Positions 53,529 through 63,311 of a stretch of DNA of 64,000 bases are shown piece by piece. Location of the stretch: assembly GCA_965217075.1 (NCBI GenBank), contig CBDCHC010000005.1, positions 1 to 64,000 of the forward strand, read 5' to 3'. The notes under the pieces are model-generated. The model saw nothing but the letters and a program-made list of their open reading frames with translations, was not told where the DNA came from and searched no databases. This stretch comes from CBDCHC01 sp965217075. GTDB taxonomy: Bacteria > Pseudomonadota > Gammaproteobacteria > PS1 > Pseudothioglobaceae. Both the position numbers and the translations under genes were made by a program. The stretch's first letter is position 1. Each line of letters begins with the position of its first letter.

Positions 53529-54761
53529 ATATTATACCTTTTAGGCGTTATTTATACTTTTATTTATTATTTATTACTACCTATAATTATTATTAGAACT
53601 TTAGTTAAAAGTAGTGCAAGTTTAAGTCAAAAGATTGTTTTTAAACAAAGAAAAAATATAGCTAAAACAATTCATGTGCATTGTGTATCAGTTGGAGAAT
53701 TTAGGGCTGCTATACCTTTGATTGATAAACTAATTATAAATTATACTGATTATAAAATAGTTATTAGCACAACAACAACAACAGGTGCTGATGCTTGCAT
53801 TAGCCATTATAAAAATAATGAGGTTATTTTTCATTATTTTCCTTTTGATGTTCCTTTTATAATTCATAGATTTTTACGAGCATTTAATCCGAAAATTAGT
53901 ATAATTTTAGAAACAGAAATATGGCCAAATTGGGCTAAAATTTGTTATCAGAAAAATATTAAATTATTACTAGTAAATGCAAGATTATCAGAAAAATCTT
54001 TTAAAAAATATAAAAAATTTGCTATTTTTAGTAAAAAAACTTTAGCTTATTTTGACTTAATAGCTACACAAGATGAATATTCTTACCAGCGGTTTTTAGC
54101 ACTTGGTGCCATAAAAGTTAAATTAGTTGGTAATATAAAATTTGATATTAATATAAAGATAAATAAAATAAATTTAAATAATCTGAAAAATATAATAGCA
54201 CAAAGAGAGATAATTATTTTTGCTAGTACACATAATAATGAAGAGCAGATAATCATAAATGCTTATAAAAAATATAATATTAAGCAACTACTAGTAATAG
54301 TACCAAGACACCCACAACGGTTTGCTATTGTTGAGAATTTGTTACAACAAAATAATATAAATTATATTAAAAGAAGTGATAATAAAAAATGTAACCAGCA
54401 GACAACAGTGTTATTAATTGATAGTATGGGAGAGTTGTTAGAGCTTTATCATTTAACTAATATTGCTTTTATTGGTGGTAGTTTAGTGCCTGTTGGTGGG
54501 CATAATATGTTAGAAGCTATAGCTTGCAATGCTATGGTAATTTTTGGTAAAAATATGTTTAATTTTGCTGATATTAGTAGTAAGTTATTAATTAATAATG
54601 CTGCTATACAAGTAAATGATGCGGATGATTTGTTTATTAAAATAATACTACTAATAAATAATAAAAATACACGGCAGTATTACCAAAATAATGCGGCTAA
54701 TTTTTTAATTAAAAATACTGGAGCTACTAATAAATTAATGAATATTATTACTAAATTTTAA
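53529..54761 (+). CDS. waaA: 3-deoxy-D-manno-octulosonic acid transferase, ATA start proposed
   Basis: Inner-membrane GT30 transferase that adds Kdo to lipid IVA. The first canonical start is GTG at 53676 (361 residues), which would begin inside the first beta strand (VHCVSVGEF) and lose the membrane anchor. The frame is open back to 53502 and encodes a proper anchor, xLYLLGVIYTFIYYLLLP, then RTLVKSS, just as WaaA begins MLxLLY. There ATA at 53529 takes the place of ATG; no ATG, GTG or TTG exists in the extension. An AAAGGA lies about 15 bases upstream. Conserved parts downstream: ETEIWPNW, NARLSEKSF, PRHPQRF, DSMGELLELY and GGSLVPVGGHNMLEA. 410 residues this way (E. coli 425). Converges on rnfD. 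Confidence 0.85.
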   Translation: MLYLLGVIYTFIYYLLLPIIIIRTLVKSSASLSQKIVFKQRKNIAKTIHVHCVSVGEFRAAIPLIDKLIINYTDYKIVISTTTTTGADACISHYKNNEVIFHYFPFDVPFIIHRFLRAFNPKISIILETEIWPNWAKICYQKNIKLLLVNARLSEKSFKKYKKFAIFSKKTLAYFDLIATQDEYSYQRFLALGAIKVKLVGNIKFDINIKINKINLNNLKNIIAQREIIIFASTHNNEEQIIINAYKKYNIKQLLVIVPRHPQRFAIVENLLQQNNINYIKRSDNKKCNQQTTVLLIDSMGELLELYHLTNIAFIGGSLVPVGGHNMLEAIACNAMVIFGKNMFNFADISSKLLINNAAIQVNDADDLFIKIILLINNKNTRQYYQNNAANFLIKNTGATNKLMNIITKF

Positions 54762-55672
54762 TTTTTTTTACGTAAATAATAATCAATCAGAGGTGCTGCC
54801 ATATTGGCTAGCAATATAGCAAAAGCCACACCGTCTGGATAGTTACCTTTTATTCTAATAACTATAATTAAAAAACCAATTATTACGCCATATAATATTC
54901 TGCCTTTGATATTTGCTGGAGCGCTAACTGGATCTGTAGCAATAAAAAATACACATAACATAGTAGCACCACTAAATAAATGTAATGTTATAGCTTGGTA
55001 GGAGTCAAGCATAAATACTGATATTATAATTGCGATAAGCACTGATAACGAAATATGCCAAGACGCTATAGTTTGTTTTATAATTGCTGAGTAAATTAAT
55101 AAATATAACCCGCCTATTAAATAAGCTAGATTAATTATGGTACTCGCATCAATTTTACTATTAAATGCTAAATTATGTTTAGTGGCATCTAATATTGTAG
55201 CTCCTGTTAACCCATCTATATTATTAAATATAATATCAAAAGAATGATAAAAATCAATAAATATATTATAATTTTGCCAACTTATCATTTCTATTGGATA
55301 CGATATAAGTAAAAAAATATAACCAACCATAGCTGGGTTAAAAATATTGTTACCAAGTCCACCAAATAAATGTTTGGCAAATATTATAGCAACCATCACA
55401 CCAGTTACTATAATCCACCAAGGTGCTATTGTAGGAATGCTAATTGCCAGTAAAATAGCTGTTAATACAGCAGAATAATCATTAATATGATTTCTAATAT
55501 TTTTATGACGAATTTTTAAGATAATAACTTCAGTTGTAATTGCTGTTAATATTGCTAAAGATATTTGGATAATAATGCTAAATCCATAAATATAAAATAA
55601 TACAAGCACAGCTGGTATTAGTGCATAAATAACTTGACGCATTATCTGAGGTGTATTGAGTTTAACTACCAT
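54758..55672 (-). CDS. rnfD: Rnf complex subunit D (membrane, FMN-bearing)
   Basis: Polytopic subunit homologous to NqrB; carries a covalent FMN and forms part of the ion channel of Rnf. 304 residues (E. coli 352) with about eight to ten membrane helices. Seen: GGLGNNIFNPAMVGYIFLL in the middle, the flavinylation motif TGAT at 156-159, and FFIATDPVSAP followed by GNYPDGVAFAILLANM near the C-terminus, matching the family. Overlaps rnfC by seven bases and the waaA 3' end by four. rnfG and rnfE do not follow here. Confidence 0.95.
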   Translation of the reverse strand: MVVKLNTPQIMRQVIYALIPAVLVLFYIYGFSIIIQISLAILTAITTEVIILKIRHKNIRNHINDYSAVLTAILLAISIPTIAPWWIIVTGVMVAIIFAKHLFGGLGNNIFNPAMVGYIFLLISYPIEMISWQNYNIFIDFYHSFDIIFNNIDGLTGATILDATKHNLAFNSKIDASTIINLAYLIGGLYLLIYSAIIKQTIASWHISLSVLIAIIISVFMLDSYQAITLHLFSGATMLCVFFIATDPVSAPANIKGRILYGVIIGFLIIVIRIKGNYPDGVAFAILLANMAAPLIDYYLRKKN

Positions 55673-57042
55673 TTTTTTTTGCTTATTTGTTTAATAATTT
55701 TTGCTCTTTTTTCTGCCATCATTTTATCTCTTTCATTTTTATTACGTTGTAAACGATACTCTCTAAATTCAAATCTTTGCTTAGATAGCTCGGATTTTTT
55801 TTTGGCTAATAAATTATTTTTATATTTTGCCTTAGCAAAAGAAAAATAATCTACTAATTTAATATTACTACCGCATACAATCTCACATAAACGACATTCA
55901 ATACAATTAAGAAGCTTGTAGTTTATTGTTTGCTCTATATTATCAGACTTTATTAACCAATAGAGCTGTTGTGGCATGAGTGATGCTGGACATACATGCA
56001 TACATTCCCCGCAACGTATACATTCCCTAATTATTTTTTGCACTTGTTTATTATTATTAAATATAGCATTAGTAGTTTTAAGAACAGGATAATTTGTATG
56101 TTTTAAATCTATCCCCATCATTGGGCCGTTTAGTCTAATATTGTAGCTTGCATGATAACTTATTAACTCTGGTAATAAGGTTCCTATAGCTACTTTAATA
56201 TTTTTTGCTTTTTCATTATCACCTGTTATAGTAATAATACGATTAATCAGTGGTATGCCGTCAATTATATAATCATAAATAGCTTTAACAGTTGCTACAT
56301 TTTGACATAATATACCTATTTCTGTAGCAAAGCTATTGGCAGATATATCTATATTCAATAAAGTTTTTATTAGAACTTTTTCAGCACCAGACGCATAAAA
56401 AGTTTTAATTTTTGTTAATTTTATTTTATTATTATTATTAAGCATAATTAATGAATTAAAAGCTTCTTCCTTATCATCTTCAATAGCTATAATTGCTTTA
56501 TTAGCGCCTGTTATATGTAGTAATATTTCAATTCCTTGTAGAATTTCTCGTGGGTATTCTTGCATGAGCGCATTATCACATTGGACTGATGGTTCGCATT
56601 CTGCCCCATTTATAATTATTGTATGACATTTTTTTAATTTTTTTAATTTAATATTAGTTGGAAAACCAGCTCCGCCTAAACCAACAATACCAGAGTTATT
56701 AATTTGCTTTAATAATGCAGCTGCAGGTAACTCTCTAAAGTTATAACATTTTTTAAGTGATGTCCAATTATTTTTATTATCATTTTCAATAACAATACAT
56801 TTTGTTTGTAAAGTAGATATATGCGGTATATTATTATCTTTAATGGCAATAACTGTGCCAGAAATAGGACTATGTATGCAACTATCACCCGTTGCAATTG
56901 TTTGTGCTATTTTAACTGTATCACCTACTTTAACAATTTCATTAGCCCCAAATAAAGGCAATATTGATACTTTTGGCGATAAAAACTCTTTTATTTGCCA
57001 ATCAATTATTGGATATTTATCTTTAAGTTTTATGCGTTTCAT
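55666..57042 (-). CDS. rnfC: Rnf complex subunit C (NADH/flavin and Fe-S)
   Basis: Peripheral subunit with NADH/FMN-binding domain like NuoF and two [4Fe-4S] clusters. 458 residues; E. coli RsxC is 740 because of a long Ala-rich tail that is missing here. Seen: IVGLGGAGFPTNIKL (nucleotide-binding), NGAECEPSVQCD, and two clusters Cys341/344/347/351 and Cys380/383/386/390 (CIRCGECMHVCP and CIECRLCEIVC). The C-terminal 60 residues are a Lys/Arg-rich helix. Overlaps rnfB by 20 bases and rnfD by seven. Confidence 0.96.
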   Translation of the reverse strand: MKRIKLKDKYPIIDWQIKEFLSPKVSILPLFGANEIVKVGDTVKIAQTIATGDSCIHSPISGTVIAIKDNNIPHISTLQTKCIVIENDNKNNWTSLKKCYNFRELPAAALLKQINNSGIVGLGGAGFPTNIKLKKLKKCHTIIINGAECEPSVQCDNALMQEYPREILQGIEILLHITGANKAIIAIEDDKEEAFNSLIMLNNNNKIKLTKIKTFYASGAEKVLIKTLLNIDISANSFATEIGILCQNVATVKAIYDYIIDGIPLINRIITITGDNEKAKNIKVAIGTLLPELISYHASYNIRLNGPMMGIDLKHTNYPVLKTTNAIFNNNKQVQKIIRECIRCGECMHVCPASLMPQQLYWLIKSDNIEQTINYKLLNCIECRLCEIVCGSNIKLVDYFSFAKAKYKNNLLAKKKSELSKQRFEFREYRLQRNKNERDKMMAEKRAKIIKQISKKKW

Positions 57043-57559
57043 TTAATTTTGGGATATAGTTATTTATTGTTTCTTTTATTGGTACCATAGCAATACAATC
57101 AACAGGGCATACTGGTATACATAACTCGCATCCAGTGCATTCTTCCTCTATTACTGTAGTCATTACTTTTGATGCTCCAGCTATAGCATCAACTGGGCAA
57201 GCTTTAATACACAGTGTGCATCCAATACACTCATTCTCGTCAATAATAGCTATTGTACCTATACCTGCTATAGTATTTTCTGCATCTATAATCATAGTAT
57301 CAATGGCTAATAAATCAGCTAAGGCATCTACTCCTTCTTGTCCACCTGGTGGGCACAGATTAATTGCTGCTTCCCCTTCAGCTATAGCTTTAGCATATGG
57401 CTTACAACCTGGATAATTACACTGACCGCACTGCGTTTGCGGTAATATATTATTTATTTTATCAACTAAAGGATTGCCAACAACATTAAATTTTTTTTTC
57501 GCAATAGCTAAAACAATCCCTATGATAAAAGAAAATAAGAAAAATAGAAAAATAACCAT
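57023..57559 (-). CDS. rnfB: Rnf complex subunit B (Fe-S ferredoxin-like)
   Basis: Electron-entry subunit with one membrane anchor (1-20) and three iron-sulfur sites. 178 residues. The first motif is Cys44-x2-Cys47-x4-Cys52-x16-Cys69 (CGQCNYPGC ... LCPPGG); two ferredoxin clusters follow at Cys111/114/117/121 and Cys141/144/147/151. All positions match RnfB/RsxB. Overlaps rnfC by 20 bases and rnfA by one. Confidence 0.97.
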   Translation of the reverse strand: MVIFLFFLFSFIIGIVLAIAKKKFNVVGNPLVDKINNILPQTQCGQCNYPGCKPYAKAIAEGEAAINLCPPGGQEGVDALADLLAIDTMIIDAENTIAGIGTIAIIDENECIGCTLCIKACPVDAIAGASKVMTTVIEEECTGCELCIPVCPVDCIAMVPIKETINNYIPKLNETHKT

Positions 57560-58134
57560 TAAACAATACCAGCAAAGCCCATAAATGCCATTGACATTAT
57601 GCCTGCGCTAATTAAAGTAATTGGCGCTCCTTGAAATATTTTTGGAATATCGCTACCTGCTAATCTCTCGCGTATAAGAGCAAATAATACTAATACCAAG
57701 GAGAATCCAACTGAAGCACTAAAACCATATACAATTGATGACATTAATGTGTGGTTATCTCTAGCATTTAATAATGCTACCCCTAACACGGCACAATTAG
57801 TAGTTATAAGCGGTAAAAATATACCAAGTGAATTATGCAATAAAGGACTTGTTTTATTAACAAACATCTCAGTAAAGCCAACTACAGCAGCTATTACTAC
57901 AATAAAGGTTATAGTTTGCATGTATTCTATATGTAGTGGTATTAAGAAATAATGACTAATAATATAACTAAAAAAACTAGCAAGAGTAAGAACAAATGTT
58001 GTAGCCAAACCCATTCCAATAGCGGTTTCTACTTTTTTACTTACACCCATAAAAGGGCAAAGACCTAAAAACTGCACTAAAACAAAATTATTGATAAAGA
58101 TTGTACTAATTATTATGACAGCATATTCATTCAT
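57559..58134 (-). CDS. rnfA: Rnf complex subunit A (membrane)
   Basis: Six-helix membrane subunit homologous to NqrE; together with RnfE it coordinates a [2Fe-2S] cluster in the membrane. 191 residues (E. coli 193). Seen: FVLVQFLGLCPFMGVSK near the N-terminus with the cluster Cys and LITTNCAVLGVAL near 115 with the second Cys, both diagnostic. First gene of rnfABCD; its ATG is inside the overlap with the divergent HAD gene region, about 55 bases from that gene's chosen start. Confidence 0.97.
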   Translation of the reverse strand: MNEYAVIIISTIFINNFVLVQFLGLCPFMGVSKKVETAIGMGLATTFVLTLASFFSYIISHYFLIPLHIEYMQTITFIVVIAAVVGFTEMFVNKTSPLLHNSLGIFLPLITTNCAVLGVALLNARDNHTLMSSIVYGFSASVGFSLVLVLFALIRERLAGSDIPKIFQGAPITLISAGIMSMAFMGFAGIV

Positions 58135-58189
58135 TTTTATTCGCTATTTATACAGTATGATAAAATGTAAATTTTATCTATTTTTATTG

Positions 58190-59059
58190 ATGATAGGCAC
58201 AAAATTTAAGCAAAATACTATTGCAATTGTATATGATTTTGACGGTACTTTATCTCCCCAGCCAATGCAAGAATATACTATACTACCACTTATTAATGAA
58301 GATCCTGATAATTTTTGGCAAGAGTGTACTAGTGTGGCTAAAAAACAAAAAGCAGATGATATGCTTACATATATGCGTTTACTAATTGCAAAAGCTAATG
58401 ATAAAAAAATTCCTTTTAACAAGACAAAACTTAAAGATTTAGCTAAAAAAATTGAATATTTTGAAGGTGTAGAAGATAGCTGGTTTGATAGGATAAATAC
58501 ATACATTAAGAAAAAAAGCAATAACCAAGTAACCATAGAACATTACATAATATCTTCTGGGCTTAAAGATATTTTAAACGGTATTATTATTAAAAAATAT
58601 TTTAAAAAGATTTTTGCTTGTGAATATTATTTTGATCATTATGGTGCAGCTAAATTCCCTACAGTAGTTATTAATGATACAGTTAAAACTCAATACTTAT
58701 TTAGAATTAATAAAGGAATTTTAGACATCAATCAAACAATTAATACTTATACGCCAAATAAGGATAGAGCAATTCCATTTACAAATATGATTTACATAGG
58801 AGATGGTCTTACAGATGTGCCGTGCATGACTGTTATTAAAAAAGAAGGTGGCTATGCTATGGCTGTTCATCAAGAAAAAAAAGAGGCAATAAAAATATGT
58901 AAAGATTTAATGCAAGCAAATAGAATAGATTATTATGCTAAAGCTGATTATACTCAAAATAAAGAATTAGAAAAAAAAGTTTTATTACTAATAGATGTTA
59001 TTATTGCCAATATTGCAGTTAATAAAGAAAAATTTAATTTAATAACAACTAAAAAATAA
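58190..59059 (+). CDS. HAD-superfamily hydrolase of unknown substrate
   Basis: 289 residues from the ATG at 58190, chosen because upstream candidates lie across the rnfA start and the family begins just before YDFDGT. HAD motif I is DFDGT at 16-20 with the two aspartates; ISSGLKDIL serves as motif II; IGDGLTDVPCM is motif IV with the metal Asp pair. The well-conserved blocks LSPQPMQEY, DFDGTLSPQ and RAIPFTNMIYIGDGLTD define a HAD family found in many bacteria but, to my knowledge, with no settled substrate. Divergent from rnfA; convergent with atpC (eight bases apart). Confidence 0.83.
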   Translation: MIGTKFKQNTIAIVYDFDGTLSPQPMQEYTILPLINEDPDNFWQECTSVAKKQKADDMLTYMRLLIAKANDKKIPFNKTKLKDLAKKIEYFEGVEDSWFDRINTYIKKKSNNQVTIEHYIISSGLKDILNGIIIKKYFKKIFACEYYFDHYGAAKFPTVVINDTVKTQYLFRINKGILDINQTINTYTPNKDRAIPFTNMIYIGDGLTDVPCMTVIKKEGGYAMAVHQEKKEAIKICKDLMQANRIDYYAKADYTQNKELEKKVLLLIDVIIANIAVNKEKFNLITTKK

Positions 59060-59067
59060 GTTTAAAA

Positions 59068-59466
59068 TTATTTATATCTTTTTCTAATAATTTGTAGTTG
59101 TGCTACCGATTCTGCTAACATAGCATTGGCCAGCGCTAAATCTTTATCCTCTGAAACATTTTCCATTAATTCTTCTGCTTTTTGTTTAGCTTCTAAAGCT
59201 TTTTCTTCATCAAGATCTTTAGCCCTTACAGCAGTATCTGAAAATATAGTTATCATTTTTGGTTGTACTTCAATAATACCACCAGCCACATAAATAGAAT
59301 GTTCACCATCTTTAGTATTAATACGTATTTCGCCTGGTTTTAACACGCTAATTAATGCCATATGGCCTGGGAAAATACCTAATTCACCATTTATCCCAGG
59401 AGCAAATACACTTAAAGCTTCGCTATTATATAAATCTTTTTCTGCGCTTACAACATCTACTCGCAT
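59068..59466 (-). CDS. atpC: ATP synthase F1 epsilon subunit
   Basis: Central-stalk subunit that couples the c-ring to gamma and inhibits hydrolysis. 132 residues. N-terminal beta sandwich with GELGIFPGHMALI and the usual GGIIEVQPKMITIFSDTA; C-terminal two-helix hairpin (KALEAKQKAEELME). Last gene of atp operon order F-H-A-G-D-C, eight bases after atpD. Nothing unusual. Confidence 0.97.
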   Translation of the reverse strand: MRVDVVSAEKDLYNSEALSVFAPGINGELGIFPGHMALISVLKPGEIRINTKDGEHSIYVAGGIIEVQPKMITIFSDTAVRAKDLDEEKALEAKQKAEELMENVSEDKDLALANAMLAESVAQLQIIRKRYK

Positions 59467-59474
59467 AATACTCC

Positions 59475-60857
59475 TTAAGAATTAGTTTTAGATGCTTTTT
59501 CTTTTACTTCATCTAAAGACCCTGTCATGTAAAAAGCATTTTCACCAATATTATCCATTTCTCCGTCTAATATGGCTTTAAATCCAGCTAAAGTATCTTT
59601 TAGTGACACATATTTACCCGGGCTACCAGTAAATACCTCGGCAACAAAAAATGGTTGCGATAAAAAGCGTTGGATTTTTCTGGCACGCGACACACTAAGT
59701 TTATCTTCCTCACTTAATTCATCCATACCAAGTATTGCAATAATATCTTTTAATTCTTTATAACGTTGCAATACACTTTGTACTCCTCTTGCTATATCAT
59801 AATGCTCTTGACCAATAATAAGTGGATCTAATTGACGAGAAGTAGAATCAAGAGGATCAATAGCAGGATAAATACCAAGTTCTGCTATATTACGAGAAAG
59901 CACAACTGTAGCATCTAAATGAGAAAATGTAGTAGCAGGAGATGGATCAGTTAAGTCATCTGCTGGAACATATACTGCTTGAATTGAAGTAATTGAGCCT
60001 GTTTTTGTTGAGGTGATTCGTTCTTGTAAGGCACCCATTTCTGATGCTAAAGTTGGTTGATAACCAACAGCAGAAGGCATACGACCAAGCAATGCTGATA
60101 CTTCAGTGCCAGCTAATGTATAGCGATAAATATTATCAATAAATAATAAAACATCTCTGCCTTCATCGCGGAAAGCTTCAGCCATAGTAAGTCCAGTTAA
60201 AGCAACACGCAGTCTATTTCCAGGTGGCTCATTCATTTGACCATATACTAAGGATACTTTATCAAGTACATTTGATTCTTTCATTTCATAATAAAAATCA
60301 TTACCTTCACGAGTTCTTTCTCCAACACCAGCAAACACGGAATATCCGCTATGTTCAATAGCAATATTACGAATTAGTTCCATCATATTAACAGTTTTAC
60401 CAACACCAGCACCACCAAATAAACCTACTTTACCGCCTTTAGCAAATGGACAGATTAAATCTATTACTTTAATCCCAGTTTCTAATACTTCTGAGGCTGG
60501 AGATAATTCTTCATAAGCAGGTGCTTTACGGTGAATTGGTAATCGTGTATCTTCACCAATTTCACCAGCATTATCAATAGGATTACCTAATACATCCATA
60601 ATTCTACCAAGAGTTTTAGTGCCAACAGGGACACTAATTGGTCTTTTAGTATTACTTACCTCTAAACCTCTTTTAAGTCCATCAGAGCTACCCATAGCAA
60701 TAGTACGCACAGTATTATCTCCTAATTGTTGTTGCACTTCTAATGTTAAATTAGTGGCTTTTACTATAAGCGCGTCATAGATTTTTGGTACAGTGTTTGC
60801 TGAAAATTCAACATCAATAACTGCTCCGATGATTTGTGTAATTTTACCTGTAGTCAT
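59475..60857 (-). CDS. atpD: ATP synthase F1 beta subunit
   Basis: Catalytic subunit. The ATG at 60857 (460 residues, E. coli 460) is preferred over the in-frame ATG at 60875 because a good AAAGGA stands six bases upstream and the family starts MxTGKI. P-loop GGAGVGKT near 149-156, catalytic Glu in GERTREGND, DELSEEDKL (DELSEED regulatory loop). It lies between atpG and atpC. Nothing unusual. Confidence 0.98.
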   Translation of the reverse strand: MTTGKITQIIGAVIDVEFSANTVPKIYDALIVKATNLTLEVQQQLGDNTVRTIAMGSSDGLKRGLEVSNTKRPISVPVGTKTLGRIMDVLGNPIDNAGEIGEDTRLPIHRKAPAYEELSPASEVLETGIKVIDLICPFAKGGKVGLFGGAGVGKTVNMMELIRNIAIEHSGYSVFAGVGERTREGNDFYYEMKESNVLDKVSLVYGQMNEPPGNRLRVALTGLTMAEAFRDEGRDVLLFIDNIYRYTLAGTEVSALLGRMPSAVGYQPTLASEMGALQERITSTKTGSITSIQAVYVPADDLTDPSPATTFSHLDATVVLSRNIAELGIYPAIDPLDSTSRQLDPLIIGQEHYDIARGVQSVLQRYKELKDIIAILGMDELSEEDKLSVSRARKIQRFLSQPFFVAEVFTGSPGKYVSLKDTLAGFKAILDGEMDNIGENAFYMTGSLDEVKEKASKTNS

Positions 60858-60877
60858 ATTTTTTCCTTTTTCCATAA

Positions 60878-61744
60878 TTAAACAGCGGCAGCACCACTTA
60901 CAATTTCAGATATTTCTTGAGTAATTGCTGCCTGTCTTGCTTTGTTATAAATCAGCGCTAATTCATCAACCATATCACTAGCATTATCACTAGCGCTTTT
61001 CATTGCTATCATTCTAGCTGACTGTTCACAAGCAATATTTTCTATTAGAGCTTGATAAATTGTTGATTCAATATAATGATGTAATAATACATCTAATACT
61101 TGCTCTGCATTTGGTTCGTATATATAATCCCAATGATGACTGGCATCTTTATTTTCTACCTTTGTTACTGGTAGAATTTGTTTAAAAATAGGTTGTTGTG
61201 TCATAGCGCCAACAAAATAATTATAAGCTAGTGATATTTTATTAATTTCTTTCTTTTCAAATTTATCAAGCATTATTTTAACGCTACCTATAATATCATT
61301 ATAATGCGGTGTATCGCCTAAATCTATTACACTAGCAACTATTTTAATACCAGAATTTTTAAAAAAATTAGCTGCTTTTTTTCCTATTGTACAAATCTCA
61401 ACATTTATACCTTGTTGTTTTAATTTTATAAAATCTTTTAGCAATTTTCTAAATAAGTTATTATTCAGACCACCACATAGACCTTTATCGCTAGATATTA
61501 TTATAACACCTACTGTATTATTATTAGAGCTATTACCATATATATATGGGTGTTTAAATTCAGAATGTGCATTAGTTAAATTACTAATAACATGAAATAT
61601 TTTTTTTGAATAAGGACGAGAATCCTCCATCCTATTTTGTGCTTTTTTCATCTTACTTGCTGCCACCATTTCCATTGCAGAAGTAATTTTTTGTGTATTT
61701 TTTATACTAGCAATTTGTGTTCTTATTTCTTTACCTGACGCCAT
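60878..61744 (-). CDS. atpG: ATP synthase F1 gamma subunit
   Basis: Rotor shaft. 288 residues. N-terminal coiled-coil helix (GKEIRTQIASIKNTQKITSAMEMVAASKM), IISSDKGLCGGLN, and a C-terminal helix with MKSASDNASDMVDELALIYNKARQAAIT, all canonical. Lies between atpA and atpD with short gaps (13 and 20 bases). Confidence 0.97.
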   Translation of the reverse strand: MASGKEIRTQIASIKNTQKITSAMEMVAASKMKKAQNRMEDSRPYSKKIFHVISNLTNAHSEFKHPYIYGNSSNNNTVGVIIISSDKGLCGGLNNNLFRKLLKDFIKLKQQGINVEICTIGKKAANFFKNSGIKIVASVIDLGDTPHYNDIIGSVKIMLDKFEKKEINKISLAYNYFVGAMTQQPIFKQILPVTKVENKDASHHWDYIYEPNAEQVLDVLLHHYIESTIYQALIENIACEQSARMIAMKSASDNASDMVDELALIYNKARQAAITQEISEIVSGAAAV

Positions 61745-61757
61745 AATCTATATTATT

Positions 61758-63299
61758 TTAATAAGTATAATTAGCCTTAAAATCTTTAATAGCATTATTT
61801 AATTCAGCAATAATTTCATCATTATAATTACCTTTGTTACCTATTTTTTCCATTAAAGATTGTTGGTTGTCATTCATGTATTTAACTAAAGCATTTTCAA
61901 AATTAACTATTTTTTCTACCTCAACATCATCTAAATAACCATTGTTTACTGCAAATAGTGAAGTAGCCATAGCAGCAGTTGAAAGCGGTGCATATTGAGC
62001 TTGTTTCATTAGCTCTACCACTCTTTTACCACGATCAAGTCTGGCTTTGGTATCAGAATCTAAATCAGATGAAAATTGCGCAAAAGCTGCAAGTTCTCGA
62101 TACTGTGCTAAGTCAAGACGAATGCCACCACCTAATTTTTTAATAGCTTTAGTTTGTGCTGCTCCTCCTACTCTTGATACTGAAAGACCAGCATTAATAG
62201 CAGGACGAATACCAGCATTAAATAAATCTGTTTCTAAAAAAATTTGTCCATCAGTTATAGAAATTACATTAGTTGGGACAAATGCAGATACGTCACCAGC
62301 CTGTGTTTCAATGATTGGTAGTGCTGTAAGGGAGCCAGTTCGCCCTTTAACCTTACCATTAGTTATTTTTTCTACATATTCAGTATTTACTCTTGAAGCT
62401 CTTTCTAATAAACGAGAGTGTAAATAAAATACATCTCCAGGGTAAGCTTCACGACCTGGCGGGCGTTTTAAAAGTAGCGATACTTCACGATAAGCCCATG
62501 CTTGTTTAGTTAAATCATCATAAACTATAAGAGCATCTTCACCGCGATCACGAAAATACTCACCCATAGCACAACCGGCATAAGGAGCTATGTACTGTAA
62601 TGCTGCAGAATCAGAGGCGTTAGCAGCTACTATTATAGTATGTGCTAAAGCACCATGTTCTTCTAATTTGCGTACTATAGCAGCAACAGATGAAGCCTTT
62701 TGTCCTATAGCCACATAAATACACTTAACACCAGTATTTTTTTGGTTGATAATAGCATCTATTGCTACGGCAGTTTTGCCAGTTTGTCTATCACCTATTA
62801 TAAGTTCTCTTTGACCGCGACCAATTGGCACCATTGCATCAATAGCTTTAATACCGGTTTGTATTGGTTCGTCGACTGATTTACGATCAATTACTCCTGG
62901 GGCAATCACCTCTAAAGGACGATAGTTTTTAACGTTTAATTTATCTTTACCTTCTAAATCTTCTCCAAGCGGACTTAAAACCCTACCTAATAACTCTTCG
63001 CCAACAGGTATTTCAACTAAACGAGAAGTGCATTTAACGGTATCACCTTCTGATATATGTTTATAATCGCCTAAAATTACAGCACCTACAGAATCTTGCT
63101 CTAAATTTAGTGCCATACCAAATGTATTGTTACTAAATTCTAACATTTCACCAAATTGAACATCACTCAAACCATGAATTCTTACAATACCATCACTTAC
63201 ACTTATAACCTTTCCTTCTGTTTTTTCCATTTCAGAAAAATCAAAACCTTCAATTTGTTTTTGAATTAAATCACTAATTTCAGCAGCATTTAATTGCAT
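61758..63299 (-). CDS. atpA: ATP synthase F1 alpha subunit
   Basis: Non-catalytic nucleotide-binding subunit. 513 residues (E. coli 513). P-loop GDRQTGKT near 169-176, PGREAYPGDVFYLHSRLLERA, VPTNVISITDGQIFLETDLFN and the arginine-finger block INAGLSVSRVGGAAQ are all present. An ATGGCG-like leader is not needed; the ATG at 63299 has a GAGGAT about six bases upstream. Nothing unusual. Confidence 0.98.
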   Translation of the reverse strand: MQLNAAEISDLIQKQIEGFDFSEMEKTEGKVISVSDGIVRIHGLSDVQFGEMLEFSNNTFGMALNLEQDSVGAVILGDYKHISEGDTVKCTSRLVEIPVGEELLGRVLSPLGEDLEGKDKLNVKNYRPLEVIAPGVIDRKSVDEPIQTGIKAIDAMVPIGRGQRELIIGDRQTGKTAVAIDAIINQKNTGVKCIYVAIGQKASSVAAIVRKLEEHGALAHTIIVAANASDSAALQYIAPYAGCAMGEYFRDRGEDALIVYDDLTKQAWAYREVSLLLKRPPGREAYPGDVFYLHSRLLERASRVNTEYVEKITNGKVKGRTGSLTALPIIETQAGDVSAFVPTNVISITDGQIFLETDLFNAGIRPAINAGLSVSRVGGAAQTKAIKKLGGGIRLDLAQYRELAAFAQFSSDLDSDTKARLDRGKRVVELMKQAQYAPLSTAAMATSLFAVNNGYLDDVEVEKIVNFENALVKYMNDNQQSLMEKIGNKGNYNDEIIAELNNAIKDFKANYTY

Positions 63300-63311
63300 A
63301 ATATCCTCTTT

